In this document: piece after piece, positions 25,644-33,676 of the stretch
Numbering within the stretch: position 1 is the stretch's first letter
Layout: each line of letters begins with the position of its first letter
Source of the DNA: Deltaproteobacteria bacterium
GTDB taxonomy: Bacteria > Desulfobacterota > BSN033 > UBA1163
Length of the DNA: 64,000 bases
NCBI GenBank assembly: GCA_020059605.1
Contig: JAGVBT010000012.1
Span: 1-64,000, forward strand
Reading direction: 5' to 3'
The notes under the pieces: generated by a model
The model's database searches: none
Seen by the model: only the letters and a program-made list of their open reading frames with translations
What the model was told of the DNA's origin: nothing
Translations under genes and position numbers: made by a program

Positions 25644-26332
25644 AACGATAAAGCTGAAGTGACGGCGTGGCAACGGCAGGCCGTGCTGATCAGAATGAGG
25701 CGGTCGGAAGAGCCTGCCTTTTTTATTTCCCTCACTTTTTTCAATAAATCTTCAGATAAATATCCTCCTATTCCTAATCTCAGCTGCTTGCTCCGGATGA
25801 CCTTCGATTCAAAAGGACCGCGTAAATCTTCGAGGATCTTATAAAGAGATTTCCCCCGCTTCCCTCTTGTAACAGTGCAATATCGAGCGGGTTCCGGGCA
25901 ATCCTCCGGGCAGAGGAAATCGGCAATACTTGCGTAGAGGTCTCCTCCTTTGCCTCTCATGGGGTTAGGTAATCCTGTGAAGTCAGGGACCTTCTCCCTT
26001 TTTCCACCCAATGGTTTTAATTGAGAGAGAATAAATTGGAAAGCGAAATGGAAAGGCACTGCAGGAATGATATAGTCAAATAGAGGTCTTTTTGATAAAG
26101 ATCGGTTTAAAAATAACCGCCCATCACAGAGGGCAGTTTCTACTGGAAGATGAGAGAATATTTGAAGGAGTCCTTTTTTCTTAGCGACCATTGCGATCGA
26201 TTCCAATGCTGCTTCAGAGAGGATTGTCTCAGGTTCATTAGAAAATGATTCCTCGAAGAGGCTCAACGAAGAGAAAAACGCCAGGCACAGTGCCAACCGG
26301 GCTGGGGAGGATCGGGAGGACATCCTATACAT
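25640..26332 (-). pseudogene. Degenerate paralogue of the Rossmann-like protein at 27080
   Basis: From about residue 65 this is clearly homologous to the 215-residue protein at 27080-27727. Shared stretches are IIPAVPFH, FILSQLKPLG, ADFLCPEDC, GPFESKVIRS and the C-terminus SDRLIL.STACRCH.VTSALSF. Its first 30 residues (MYRMSSRSSPARLALCLAFF) bear no relation to the paralogue's GxGxxG loop and overlap the 3' end of the upstream DUF6125-like gene by 70 bases. The nucleotide-binding start is thus missing, either by deletion or frameshift. A start at M48 would give a shorter product. It may still be expressed, but as a Rossmann enzyme it looks incomplete. Confidence 0.55.
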
Positions 26333-27027
26333 TCGGTCTGAATGCGTGAATCGACGGTCTCCGCAAACGTGCGATATTCAATAATACTGCCAGACTTGCA
26401 TGGATAGTTTTCCAATCCTTTAAGCTGTCGGGAGGTCTGGACGCGGCACTCGATCATTCGAAAAACAAAAGAACCTGTTTTTTCTTCCACGATATCCTGT
26501 TTGTTGATGCGTGCATATAAACGGAATTGAAGCGCCGTTTTGAGAGCCTCCAATCCTCCTTGCTCCGGCAGGCCCAATAGAGTTTTGATGCGGTAGGCTT
26601 CATAGGGTGAAAACCGGGTCCAGCAGGTATCATTGCATCGTTTCGCATCAAACATACCAAATTTATTTTCAATAGCCTGAAACCAGACGCCATCATTGGC
26701 CAACCAATTGAGGCAGAGGGCGTCCAGGAGTTCCTCCAGTTGTTTTTCCTCCATCCGGTAGAGAACCGCCGGCAGTCCATCCTGCAATTCAATGTTGAGG
26801 ATTTTTGCAAATCGCTTTGCCTGGATTGCAAAGCTCGTTTCTGCCACCTCTTTTTCTATCTCGAGGGCAGCCTTCATTCCGAACTGGTGTTCCACCTCCT
26901 TGAGCCAATAGCCATAATGGACCATGGTCCGGCGGAGCGCATCTGCCATCCAACGGATTAAAAACTCTTTATTCGGTTTCGGCGAATTTCCCTCGGGCCG
27001 ATCGAGTTCATTTTTTTCACCTTTCAT
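26263..27027 (-). CDS. DUF6125-like protein (ATC-hydrolase-like fold)
   Basis: A 254-residue soluble protein. Recognisable parts are KEVAETSFAIQAKRFAKIL, LCLNWLANDGVWFQAIENKF, FDAKRCNDTCWTRFSPYEA and the end CIGCPPDPPQPGWHCAWRF. These match what I remember of the DUF6125 family, which is related to L-2-amino-thiazoline-4-carboxylic acid hydrolase; function is unknown. The conserved cysteines (CNDTC, CIGC, C in HCAW) suggest a metal or redox site. It overlaps the following degenerate Rossmann gene. It lies in a run of leftward genes with the UroD- and arginase-like genes upstream. Confidence 0.6.
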   Translation of the reverse strand: MKGEKNELDRPEGNSPKPNKEFLIRWMADALRRTMVHYGYWLKEVEHQFGMKAALEIEKEVAETSFAIQAKRFAKILNIELQDGLPAVLYRMEEKQLEELLDALCLNWLANDGVWFQAIENKFGMFDAKRCNDTCWTRFSPYEAYRIKTLLGLPEQGGLEALKTALQFRLYARINKQDIVEEKTGSFVFRMIECRVQTSRQLKGLENYPCKSGSIIEYRTFAETVDSRIQTECIGCPPDPPQPGWHCAWRFSLR

Positions 27028-27079
27028 ATCTCTTGACTCCTCCCGTCTGAAATTTGCTCATCGGAATAGATTCCTCCGG

Positions 27080-27727
27080 CTAAAACGATAAGGCCGAGGT
27101 GACCCCGTGGCAGCGGCAGGCCGTGCTGACCAGAATGAGGCGGTCGCTATTTTTTTTCTTCTTCAATTCCTTCGTCAGGTTGATCAACCTCTCAAAGCGG
27201 AATCCTCCCACCCCCTGTCCCAATTGAAGGCTGCGGATCACTTTTGATTCAAATGGACCCTCCAGGTTCATCAACACCCTGAAGAGAGGTTCGGAACGGT
27301 GCTCGCCGGTCACGGAACAATGAAGGGGCTCGGAACAGTCTTCGGGACAAAGGAAATCGGCGAAACTCGTATAGAGGTCGCCCGTTCGGCCCACCGAGGG
27401 ATTGGGCAACCCATGGAGAGGGGGAATCTCGCCCCTTGTCGCTCCCAGGGGTTTGAGCTGTGAAAGAATAAATTCAAAGGCCAGGTGAAACGGGACCGCG
27501 GGAATGACCTGATCGACCCCTTGATCCTCGGATAAAATGTGACGCAGGTAGGCAATGCCATCGCATGCCTTGGTCAAGACCGGAAGGTGAGCCACCCTCC
27601 GGAGCGCCCTCTTGCTTTGATCGACGACGATGATCTTCGAATGCGGATTCTTTTGGAAGAGTGTTGCCGCCGCCCGGCTCCCGAAACGGCCGCATCCGGT
27701 CACAAGGTAGGTCAGGGTCGGCTTCAA
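27080..27727 (-). CDS. Rossmann-fold protein with conserved cysteines, function unknown
   Basis: A 215-residue protein. LVTGCGRFGSRAA (residues 8-20) is a GxGxxG dinucleotide loop and IIVVDQSKRAL has the acidic end of the second strand, so NAD(H) binding is likely. Downstream, FADFLCPEDCSEP and STACRCHGVTSALSF carry cysteines and a histidine that may bind metal. Its start overlaps the arginase-like stop by four bases (ATGA), tying it to that gene and to the UroD-family gene. The degenerate copy at 25640 conserves the cysteine parts but not the dinucleotide loop. I do not know a characterised relative. Confidence 0.7.
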   Translation of the reverse strand: MKPTLTYLVTGCGRFGSRAAATLFQKNPHSKIIVVDQSKRALRRVAHLPVLTKACDGIAYLRHILSEDQGVDQVIPAVPFHLAFEFILSQLKPLGATRGEIPPLHGLPNPSVGRTGDLYTSFADFLCPEDCSEPLHCSVTGEHRSEPLFRVLMNLEGPFESKVIRSLQLGQGVGGFRFERLINLTKELKKKKNSDRLILVSTACRCHGVTSALSF

Positions 27728-28803
27728 CTCGATCTCCTTCCTTTATCAAGTAACAAACGTTTCAGAATATTCGCCGCGATTCGATAGGTCCGGTCTATTC
27801 CATCTCCAGGCAAGGCCTGTCCTGCTTTCCGTGGATTCATCTCCGACAGGTCCATGCCGGCCAAACGGATGCCGCGTGAGAGGATGCCTCTCAGGGCCTC
27901 CACCCATTGATAGATCTGCGCCTCGTTGAGTCCCTGGCGTTCAAGAAACCTGACGCCTTCCACGGCATTGCGGGCCCCGATGTCCATATCGATAGAAATG
28001 TAGACATAAGGGGTTTTGATTCCGCCCAGCGCATGTTTGGCCTTTGAGGGCGAGATCACCAGATCCTGCTTGGTCAAAAGGGTCACGCCTTTTTTCTTTA
28101 ATTCGGAAAAGACGCGGACATGGCTCTCGACCCTCGGATCCTTGCTCCGGAAGGCGCTTTTGGGGGGATAATCGCCGACGCCGAGGATATAGAGATGATG
28201 CGGGTGGATGATTCCCCTGGCCAGAAGCTCCTGCAGAAAGGAAGAGGCATTGTAAGAGTCGGGCCGATCATAGAGAAACGGGTCGTTCCGGTCATAAAGG
28301 GTATCGGGGTTGGAATCGATATCGTAATGGATGATGCCGGACAAGACCGACATCGGCAATGCATCGGTATGGCTGTCGAGAACGATCAGAGAAATCGTTT
28401 CGGGCTTGTAGAGTTCCGTTAGTTTTTTAAAGGCCCCGCCGGTGAGGGAGTGATCCACCGAAAGCATGCAGGGGATGTCGGGAAAGATGCGATCGGCGAT
28501 CCAATCTCCCACCCTCTGGGCATAGGATTCAAACCCTCCACGGTCGACAAAATCGACGAAGGCCTCCGTATGAATCCTTCCTGCATCGGCCAGGGGGGGG
28601 ATCGGGCGAAGCCAGGAGGGAAGTTCCATGGACCCGAGTTCGGCCCAGCCTTCGGGGTCCGTCTCCCGGCGGAGGATCTCCATCACCCCCTCATAAGGAT
28701 CCTCCGGCCCTTCATGAGATCCCATCCTCCAGCGTTTTTCTTCGATCGATTCATGCCGCTCATCCGCATCGAGGGAGCAACCGAAGAAGATGATCTTTTT
28801 CAT
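27724..28803 (-). CDS. Arginase/agmatinase-fold (ureohydrolase) protein
   Basis: A 359-residue member of the ureohydrolase superfamily. The three metal motifs are present: SVDHSLTGG (D117, H118), LDSHTDA (D143, H145, D147) and SIDMDIGA (D272, D274). A binuclear manganese centre that hydrolyses a guanidino or amidino group is expected from the family. Sequence around the motifs diverges from ordinary agmatinase, with a long N-terminal part (1-110), so the substrate is not predictable. It overlaps the UroD-family gene by four bases upstream and the Rossmann gene by four bases downstream, forming a tight three-gene unit. Confidence 0.82.
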   Translation of the reverse strand: MKKIIFFGCSLDADERHESIEEKRWRMGSHEGPEDPYEGVMEILRRETDPEGWAELGSMELPSWLRPIPPLADAGRIHTEAFVDFVDRGGFESYAQRVGDWIADRIFPDIPCMLSVDHSLTGGAFKKLTELYKPETISLIVLDSHTDALPMSVLSGIIHYDIDSNPDTLYDRNDPFLYDRPDSYNASSFLQELLARGIIHPHHLYILGVGDYPPKSAFRSKDPRVESHVRVFSELKKKGVTLLTKQDLVISPSKAKHALGGIKTPYVYISIDMDIGARNAVEGVRFLERQGLNEAQIYQWVEALRGILSRGIRLAGMDLSEMNPRKAGQALPGDGIDRTYRIAANILKRLLLDKGRRSS

Positions 28804-29822
28804 TGAAAAAAATCGTCTCTTGCTTTTTTAAGCTGCAGGATGTTCTCAAGAGGGGAGCGGGGGGCGATCCCGCAACCGGGGCAGAGAAAGTCTGTCCCGT
28901 TTTCGAGGGACTTGATCGCCTCCTGATAGACCTCTTCGGGCGTGCCGCTGAACAGGGTGGTGGCCGTTGCCACATTTCCGAACACCTTCACCCCCTTCGC
29001 ATGGGCAATTTCAACCGCCCGCTTGAGATCCGCTTTTTCTTCAATACTGATTCCCGCAACGCCGGTTTCGCACATCATCTCGATAATCGAATCGGTGTTC
29101 GCGCAGATATGGAGGACGACCGGCCCCCTCACCTTGTCGACGATCTCCTTTTCATGGGGCAATACAAATTTTTCATAGAGCCTCGGACTCAATAAGGCAG
29201 GCCCGGAGGTCGGTTCGGCGTAAACATAATAGTCCGCCCCATGATCAAAGGCGAAGTTGGCTGCCGCAATCGCTGCCTCCTTGGTCACTTCCAACACCTT
29301 CAAAACAGCGTCTGGTTTTTTCATACACCATTTCATAAACTGTTCCGTTCCAACCAGGTTGGCCGCACAGGTAAAGGCCCCTTCGGATTCTCCGAACATC
29401 ACGAGCTCTTCCCCCACCTTTTGCTTGAGAAGTCTTAAGTTCTCTTTGTAGACGGGGAATCTGCCCCTTTCGAGGAAGTTGGAAGGGAAGGCGAGCTGAT
29501 CCACTCCCTCTGCATAGGGATGACCTTTCACCGAGTACTGCAGATCGATTTTTGGAGTTCCCAATTCACATCCAAAGGCTTCGCTCAGGGGCAAGATGTC
29601 CCATCCCATGGCCTTCACCCATTCGAATCCGCCGTATTGATACCCTGCGTAGGCAAGCCCGGTCATGGCGACGGGGTCCGTATCGGCAAGAGGCCTTTCA
29701 TAACCACATTTTGTCATGAAATCCACCACCCCATAAGTGGTGGTACAACCCACAGGAGTTCGATCCACTTCTTTTCCCGTCAGTCGATTCATAAATCTCT
29801 CTTTGAGTGTCATCGCCGCCAT
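28800..29822 (-). CDS. UroD-family corrinoid/cobamide methyltransferase (MtaA/MtbA-like)
   Basis: A 340-residue TIM-barrel protein of the uroporphyrinogen-decarboxylase family. It has the zinc motif of methylcobamide methyltransferases: HIC at residues 238-240 and CPGC at 314-317. True UroD lacks these ligands, so a methyl transferase role is favoured. Start ATG 29822 has GGAGG directly upstream. It is the first gene of the UroD-arginase-Rossmann unit. No corrinoid protein gene is adjacent; the nearest is at 50089, so its methyl carrier is not evident. A second, more distant member is at 44381-45418. Confidence 0.85.
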   Translation of the reverse strand: MAAMTLKERFMNRLTGKEVDRTPVGCTTTYGVVDFMTKCGYERPLADTDPVAMTGLAYAGYQYGGFEWVKAMGWDILPLSEAFGCELGTPKIDLQYSVKGHPYAEGVDQLAFPSNFLERGRFPVYKENLRLLKQKVGEELVMFGESEGAFTCAANLVGTEQFMKWCMKKPDAVLKVLEVTKEAAIAAANFAFDHGADYYVYAEPTSGPALLSPRLYEKFVLPHEKEIVDKVRGPVVLHICANTDSIIEMMCETGVAGISIEEKADLKRAVEIAHAKGVKVFGNVATATTLFSGTPEEVYQEAIKSLENGTDFLCPGCGIAPRSPLENILQLKKARDDFFQ

Positions 29823-29908
29823 CTTTTTCCTCCTTTGATCTCAAGGATTTTCCATTTCCATTCCTTCATATCACAAAAACGATGAAGGGTGCAAGGAGAT
29901 ATCGACCT

Positions 29909-30316
29909 TCAACGAAATGGATTTTCAACCCAATTGCCTTTAAATGTTTGGATATGCTTTAATGCATCCTCTTTCTTAGCAAAGACATGAATCCGATTCT
30001 TCACATGGGGAACGGTGACCACCTCACTTTCTACAAAAAATGCCCCTAAGGCATTGATTTTGTTTCCGGATGGTTCATCGACCACCCTCACCTCCCTAAT
30101 TTGTTTCTTGAGTGCTGAAAAACTCATAGAGGCGCATACGAGGGAACAGTATTTCTTCTCTGAGCCATCTTGAAGAGAAAAATAGACGGCATACAGCGGC
30201 TGGACGTGGAATCCATCATAGTCACAACGATCCTCAGACGTTCTGTTTTTACAGCCAGCGATTAGGATGGGGATGAGGGCGATGATCAAGAGGATCCATT
30301 CTCTTTTTTGTTTCAT
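29909..30316 (-). CDS. NosL-like lipoprotein
   Basis: A 135-residue lipoprotein. The signal peptide ends in the lipobox LIAGC (residues 18-22). The mature part carries CDYDGF and KKYCSLVCAS, resembling the metal-binding cysteines of NosL copper chaperones, and a C-terminal HVFAKKEDALKHIQ like the NosL FxxxxxA region. The usual CxxCGM motif is replaced by RCDYDG. It is probably anchored facing the periplasm. It follows the multi-helix protein after one base and belongs to the NosL/ABC cluster. Confidence 0.65.
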   Translation of the reverse strand: MKQKREWILLIIALIPILIAGCKNRTSEDRCDYDGFHVQPLYAVYFSLQDGSEKKYCSLVCASMSFSALKKQIREVRVVDEPSGNKINALGAFFVESEVVTVPHVKNRIHVFAKKEDALKHIQTFKGNWVENPFR

Positions 30317-30317
30317 C

Positions 30318-31319
30318 CTAACTCACCAGCCCATGGATGAGAAGCATCATCAACGAAGCCGATAAAAAGAAAAGAGCAAATAAATAAATCTTTTTCAAAA
30401 AGACGGGTAATAAATGGATGCCTTCTCCCTGCCTCCCGAAGAGATCTGTTGTGAATCCCCATCCCACGGAGAATGTCCCCAGAATAAAAAGCAAGTACAG
30501 GACGATGCTTACCGGCACATATTGCCAGAGACAATAGAGGCAGTGGTGAAAGGGAAGACGCATCATGGCCGGGGCAAAGACCTCTATTTGAGATAAAATG
30601 AAGAGGACGGCATTCAGGATTGAAAGGAGAAAGAGGAAGCCCAAGATCGGCCGGCGAAATATTTTAAACTTCAGGTTTGCGCCGATGAACCCGATCAGGG
30701 CAAGGTGGGAGATGAAAAAGAGGATCCGGAGCGATTGAGCATAATCCGGGCCGAAGACGGATTCCGGGGTTGTCCGGGTCGGCCGGCTGGAGATATCCGT
30801 GACCGTAGTGCAACAGGATACGAGCGAGTCCGGCACAATCCCGATCATCAGGAGGATATCTCCCATGGAATCGATTAACACCAAGAGCGAGATGAAGGAT
30901 AGTAGCAGTAATTTCCTCTTCATCAAAGGGGAGGTCTTGGTCGCCCTATCGAGGACGTGAAGAATAAACCATCCTCCGATGAGGAAGAAGTTGATCGGCT
31001 TAAGGAACTCTAAAAAACGGGTAAGACCCACCTTTACCTGGGTCACACCGAAGATGCACATCGCCCCTTCAATGTCCGGGATGAAACTCTGAAGGGTAAC
31101 GTAGAAAAGGGGCCAGTTGATCAGCCTGATGATCAGCACAATGGCCATTATTAAAAGAACCAAATAGGAATGATCTTCTAAGGAAGTCTTCTCTTCAGGC
31201 TTGAAAGGCCTTCCCCACTTTTTGTATAGGATAAAAGATGAAATTCCTCCCCATAGGGCCAAGAGGGCTGAAAGAAAACCGATAAAGATCAGGGTGATGC
31301 TAAGGGCATTTAAAATCAT
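30318..31319 (-). CDS. Polytopic membrane protein with Cys/His motif
   Basis: A 333-residue protein with about eight membrane helices. It has a CC pair in a loop (LVSCCTTV, near residue 168) and HHCLYCLWQYVP at a helix start (near residue 260). The clustered histidines and cysteines suggest a metal- or thiol-handling site; this is inference. It overlaps the ABC ATPase gene by 20 bases and is followed by the NosL-like lipoprotein gene. I do not recognise a characterised family. It may be the membrane partner of the ABC transporter encoded upstream. Confidence 0.7.
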   Translation of the reverse strand: MILNALSITLIFIGFLSALLALWGGISSFILYKKWGRPFKPEEKTSLEDHSYLVLLIMAIVLIIRLINWPLFYVTLQSFIPDIEGAMCIFGVTQVKVGLTRFLEFLKPINFFLIGGWFILHVLDRATKTSPLMKRKLLLLSFISLLVLIDSMGDILLMIGIVPDSLVSCCTTVTDISSRPTRTTPESVFGPDYAQSLRILFFISHLALIGFIGANLKFKIFRRPILGFLFLLSILNAVLFILSQIEVFAPAMMRLPFHHCLYCLWQYVPVSIVLYLLFILGTFSVGWGFTTDLFGRQGEGIHLLPVFLKKIYLFALFFLSASLMMLLIHGLVS

Positions 31320-32004
31320 TTGGATTCTCTATATCGATCAGCTTCCCATCCTTTAAGAGGAACATGGTTTCGCTATAATCGAGGAAGACGGGATCGTGAC
31401 TGGAGACGATGATCGTCTTTCCCTTCCCCTTAAGATCCATGAGAATGCCCAGGAGGGTTTTTATCGATTTGGCATCGATGTTGGAGGTGGGTTCATCGGC
31501 CATCACAATGTCCGGATCATTGATTAAAGCCCTGGCAATGGCGACCCTCTGCTGTTCCCCTCCGCTCATCTGTTCCGGAGGATGATCGATTCTCTTCTCC
31601 AATCTCAATTGGGTGAGCATCTCCACTGATCGTCGGCGTCTTTCCTTTTCCATCACCCCCAAGGGAATCAAGGGGAAAGAAACATTTTCCCAGGCGGGCA
31701 GGCGGGGTAAAAGGTTAAAATTCTGGAAAATCAAGCCGATCCTCTTTTGCCGGAGCCGGGAGAGCCCGACATCGGAATATTTCGAAACGTCTTCTCCGAA
31801 GAGAAAGATAAAGCCCTCTGTCGGACGATCGATTGTGCTGATCACATTGAGCAGGGTGGTTTTCCCTGAACCGGAGGGGCCTCGCAAAAGGACAAATCGG
31901 TTCTTGAAGATTTCGAGGTCGATCTGATGTAAGGCCCGAACTTCTTCGGGTTTTCCCCGGTAATATACTTTATCCACTTTCTCTGTTCGGATGATGGTTT
32001 CCAT
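31300..32004 (-). CDS. ABC transporter ATPase (LolD/MacB type)
   Basis: A 234-residue ATPase. Walker A is GPSGSGKTTLLN, the signature is MSGGEQQRVAIARAL and Walker B is DIVMADEPTS. It belongs to the branch that drives FtsX-like permeases, including NosF-like and MacB-like systems. ATG 32004 forms TGATG with the permease stop, so the two are coupled; the longer open frame to 32199 lies inside the permease gene and is not used. It probably powers the adjacent FtsX-like permease in moving or extracting a periplasmic component such as a metal-loaded or lipidated protein (inference). Confidence 0.92.
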   Translation of the reverse strand: METIIRTEKVDKVYYRGKPEEVRALHQIDLEIFKNRFVLLRGPSGSGKTTLLNVISTIDRPTEGFIFLFGEDVSKYSDVGLSRLRQKRIGLIFQNFNLLPRLPAWENVSFPLIPLGVMEKERRRRSVEMLTQLRLEKRIDHPPEQMSGGEQQRVAIARALINDPDIVMADEPTSNIDAKSIKTLLGILMDLKGKGKTIIVSSHDPVFLDYSETMFLLKDGKLIDIENPNDFKCP

Positions 32005-33152
32005 CAGCGCATCGCCTCCGCAGGGGGCACGGCCGCCGTTCTCCACGTCGAGTAAAGGCTTCCCACCATCGTTAGAATCACCGCAAAAAGGAAGGCCAAA
32101 ATGGATGGAAGAGGGAGAAAGCGCGATGGGATCGGGAATGGCGCCATCAAGCCGATCTCTGCAATAAAAAACTGAGCGATCCATGCCCCATTCAACCATT
32201 TCAACCAGACCATTGACATGAGGATAGCCAGCGGAGCGCTTGTGAGGCTAATGACAAGATTTTCTATCGCCACCATCTCCATGACCTCTTGAGTTTGCCA
32301 GCCTGTTGCTTTGAGGACACCGATCTCTTTCTTCCTCTCGGTCTGCCCGAACCCGGAGATGACCAGAAGGGCAGGGATGGCGAGGGCAAAGGCAACCGTG
32401 TAGAGGGCGGTAAATACGCCGGCCTTATAATTGAAGCCCCTTTGAAAATATCTCTTGACCAGTGCTTTATCCTGGACCCTCAAGGGAGGGTCCCATCCCG
32501 CCTCCTGGATCTCTTTCGCCAGGACAGATCCATATCCCGGTCTTGTATAGACCAGAATGTCCGTTGCCTTTCCTTTCATTTTGAAGAATTCGCCGGCATC
32601 GTCGAAAGCCATCAAGATCAGATTGGAGCTCCATATCGTTGCATCCGCATCAAAAATGCCCATCACCTTCAATAGCTTGGATGGATTGATCGAAAGGGAG
32701 AAGCGAACTCCGGGCTGCAGGCCGAATTCCTGCGCCAAACCTTTCCCAACCATGACTTCCCCTTTCTCAAGAAACGTTCTTCCCCGGGCAAGATGAATTG
32801 ATTTGGGCAGATTTTCAGGGAGAATTCCGACGATCGTTGCCAACCGGTTGACAAAATAAGCCCTGCCAACAATGCGGGGAAAAACGCTTACCACCCCTTC
32901 CATTTTTCTAAAACGATCGAGGTAGTCAAGGGGAATAGGTCCGTTGCTTCCAAAGTAGTCCGAGGTGACATAGATATCGGCCCCTTCCTCCACGGAGAGA
33001 AGGGACTGGAATTTAATCCCTTCAGAGATTGAAATGGCTGTAATCCAGGGGAAGAGGACGGCCATCAGGCAGAGGATGAGCAAGATAGTCCGGACCTTAT
33101 TTCGAAGGATATTCGCCGTTGCCGTAAAAAGAAGATTAAGGTGTCGACTCAT
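32004..33152 (-). CDS. FtsX-like ABC transporter permease
   Basis: A 382-residue permease with the MacB/FtsX layout: an N-terminal helix (about residues 20-40), a periplasmic domain of about 220 residues, then three helices at the C-terminus. QTERKKEIGVLKATGWQTQEV is the family-typical cytoplasmic loop. ATG 33152 has AGGTG upstream and follows the previous stop by one base, better than an earlier in-frame codon at 33176. It pairs with the ATPase at 31300-32004 in the NosL-rich cluster. Confidence 0.88.
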   Translation of the reverse strand: MSRHLNLLFTATANILRNKVRTILLILCLMAVLFPWITAISISEGIKFQSLLSVEEGADIYVTSDYFGSNGPIPLDYLDRFRKMEGVVSVFPRIVGRAYFVNRLATIVGILPENLPKSIHLARGRTFLEKGEVMVGKGLAQEFGLQPGVRFSLSINPSKLLKVMGIFDADATIWSSNLILMAFDDAGEFFKMKGKATDILVYTRPGYGSVLAKEIQEAGWDPPLRVQDKALVKRYFQRGFNYKAGVFTALYTVAFALAIPALLVISGFGQTERKKEIGVLKATGWQTQEVMEMVAIENLVISLTSAPLAILMSMVWLKWLNGAWIAQFFIAEIGLMAPFPIPSRFLPLPSILAFLFAVILTMVGSLYSTWRTAAVPPAEAMR

Positions 33153-33153
33153 A

Positions 33154-33555
33154 TCACCTGTTTGATTTCCCTTCATTTTTCTCCTCTCCCCTCGGTTGCG
33201 AGTCGTACCGACTGGGGGGAGAGGGTTGGGGTGAGGGGGAAATAAATAATTGATTTACCGGGATCTCCTCAAAGTAGGAAACGGTTGCCGTCCGGTCCGG
33301 GCTGTAAGAATAGCCCCCTGGAATAGGCCATAGCGTGGAATCATCAACCGATTGGATACGAGGATCAAAATTGATAAAGTTCCAGATGGGAGAACTGATG
33401 GCTCCCATTCCCAGCCCTCCGACCATTTTTTGGAAGGCGACCATTTGGTCCGAACGGATCCCCTTCCACGAATACTGATCCCATGCCATGGCCAGGATGG
33501 TTAAGCAGACCAGAACTATTAGAAAAAGCAAGTAGAATCGGATTTTTTTGCCCAT
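33154..33555 (-). CDS. Membrane-anchored hypothetical protein with repeat-derived tail
   Basis: A 133-residue protein with one N-terminal helix (residues 6-24) and a periplasmic part containing GGLGMGAISSPIWNFINFDP. I do not recognise the family. The last 29 residues (SPSPQPSPPS, then RYDSQPRGEEKNEGKSNR) are translated from the palindromic repeat at 33184-33240, so the original C-terminus was probably VNQLF or nearby. It is the first gene of the unit leading to the FtsX-like permease. Confidence 0.55.
   Translation of the reverse strand: MGKKIRFYLLFLIVLVCLTILAMAWDQYSWKGIRSDQMVAFQKMVGGLGMGAISSPIWNFINFDPRIQSVDDSTLWPIPGGYSYSPDRTATVSYFEEIPVNQLFISPSPQPSPPSRYDSQPRGEEKNEGKSNR
33184..33240. repeat. 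Palindromic repeat carrying the 21-bp insert
   Basis: The arms ctctccc and ggggggagagg, plus the ttggggtgaggggg tail, are the same family as at 14424. The loop holds 33191-33211, which is the reverse complement of 32-52 with one mismatch (20 of 21). The host repeats at the two sites are unrelated, so the 21 bases moved independently of them. Confidence 0.75.
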
Positions 33556-33676
33556 CTTTTTTTAATGACCAAATTTCAAGCACCAATAACCAAATAAATT
33601 CCAATGACCAATACCCAATTTTAAAATTGATTTATTGGTTATTATTTGTCCCGCCTTGGCGGGATTGGGATTTGAC
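33556..33676. repeat. AT-rich CCAATGACC-type repeats and a small hairpin
   Basis: Several variants of caatgacca and caataacca occur in tandem, followed by a tcccgcc-tt-ggcggga hairpin at 33649-33664. No T-run follows on the - strand. Nothing coding is seen. Confidence 0.45.

Noticed and set aside
28800-29822. Haem-pathway uroporphyrinogen decarboxylase (hemE)
   Set aside because: The HxC...C zinc motif of cobamide methyltransferases is present and no haem genes are adjacent.
32005-32199. Longer N-terminus for the ABC ATPase
   Set aside because: The extra 65 residues lie inside the permease gene in another frame, while ATG 32004 forms TGATG with the permease stop and begins the ATPase homology.
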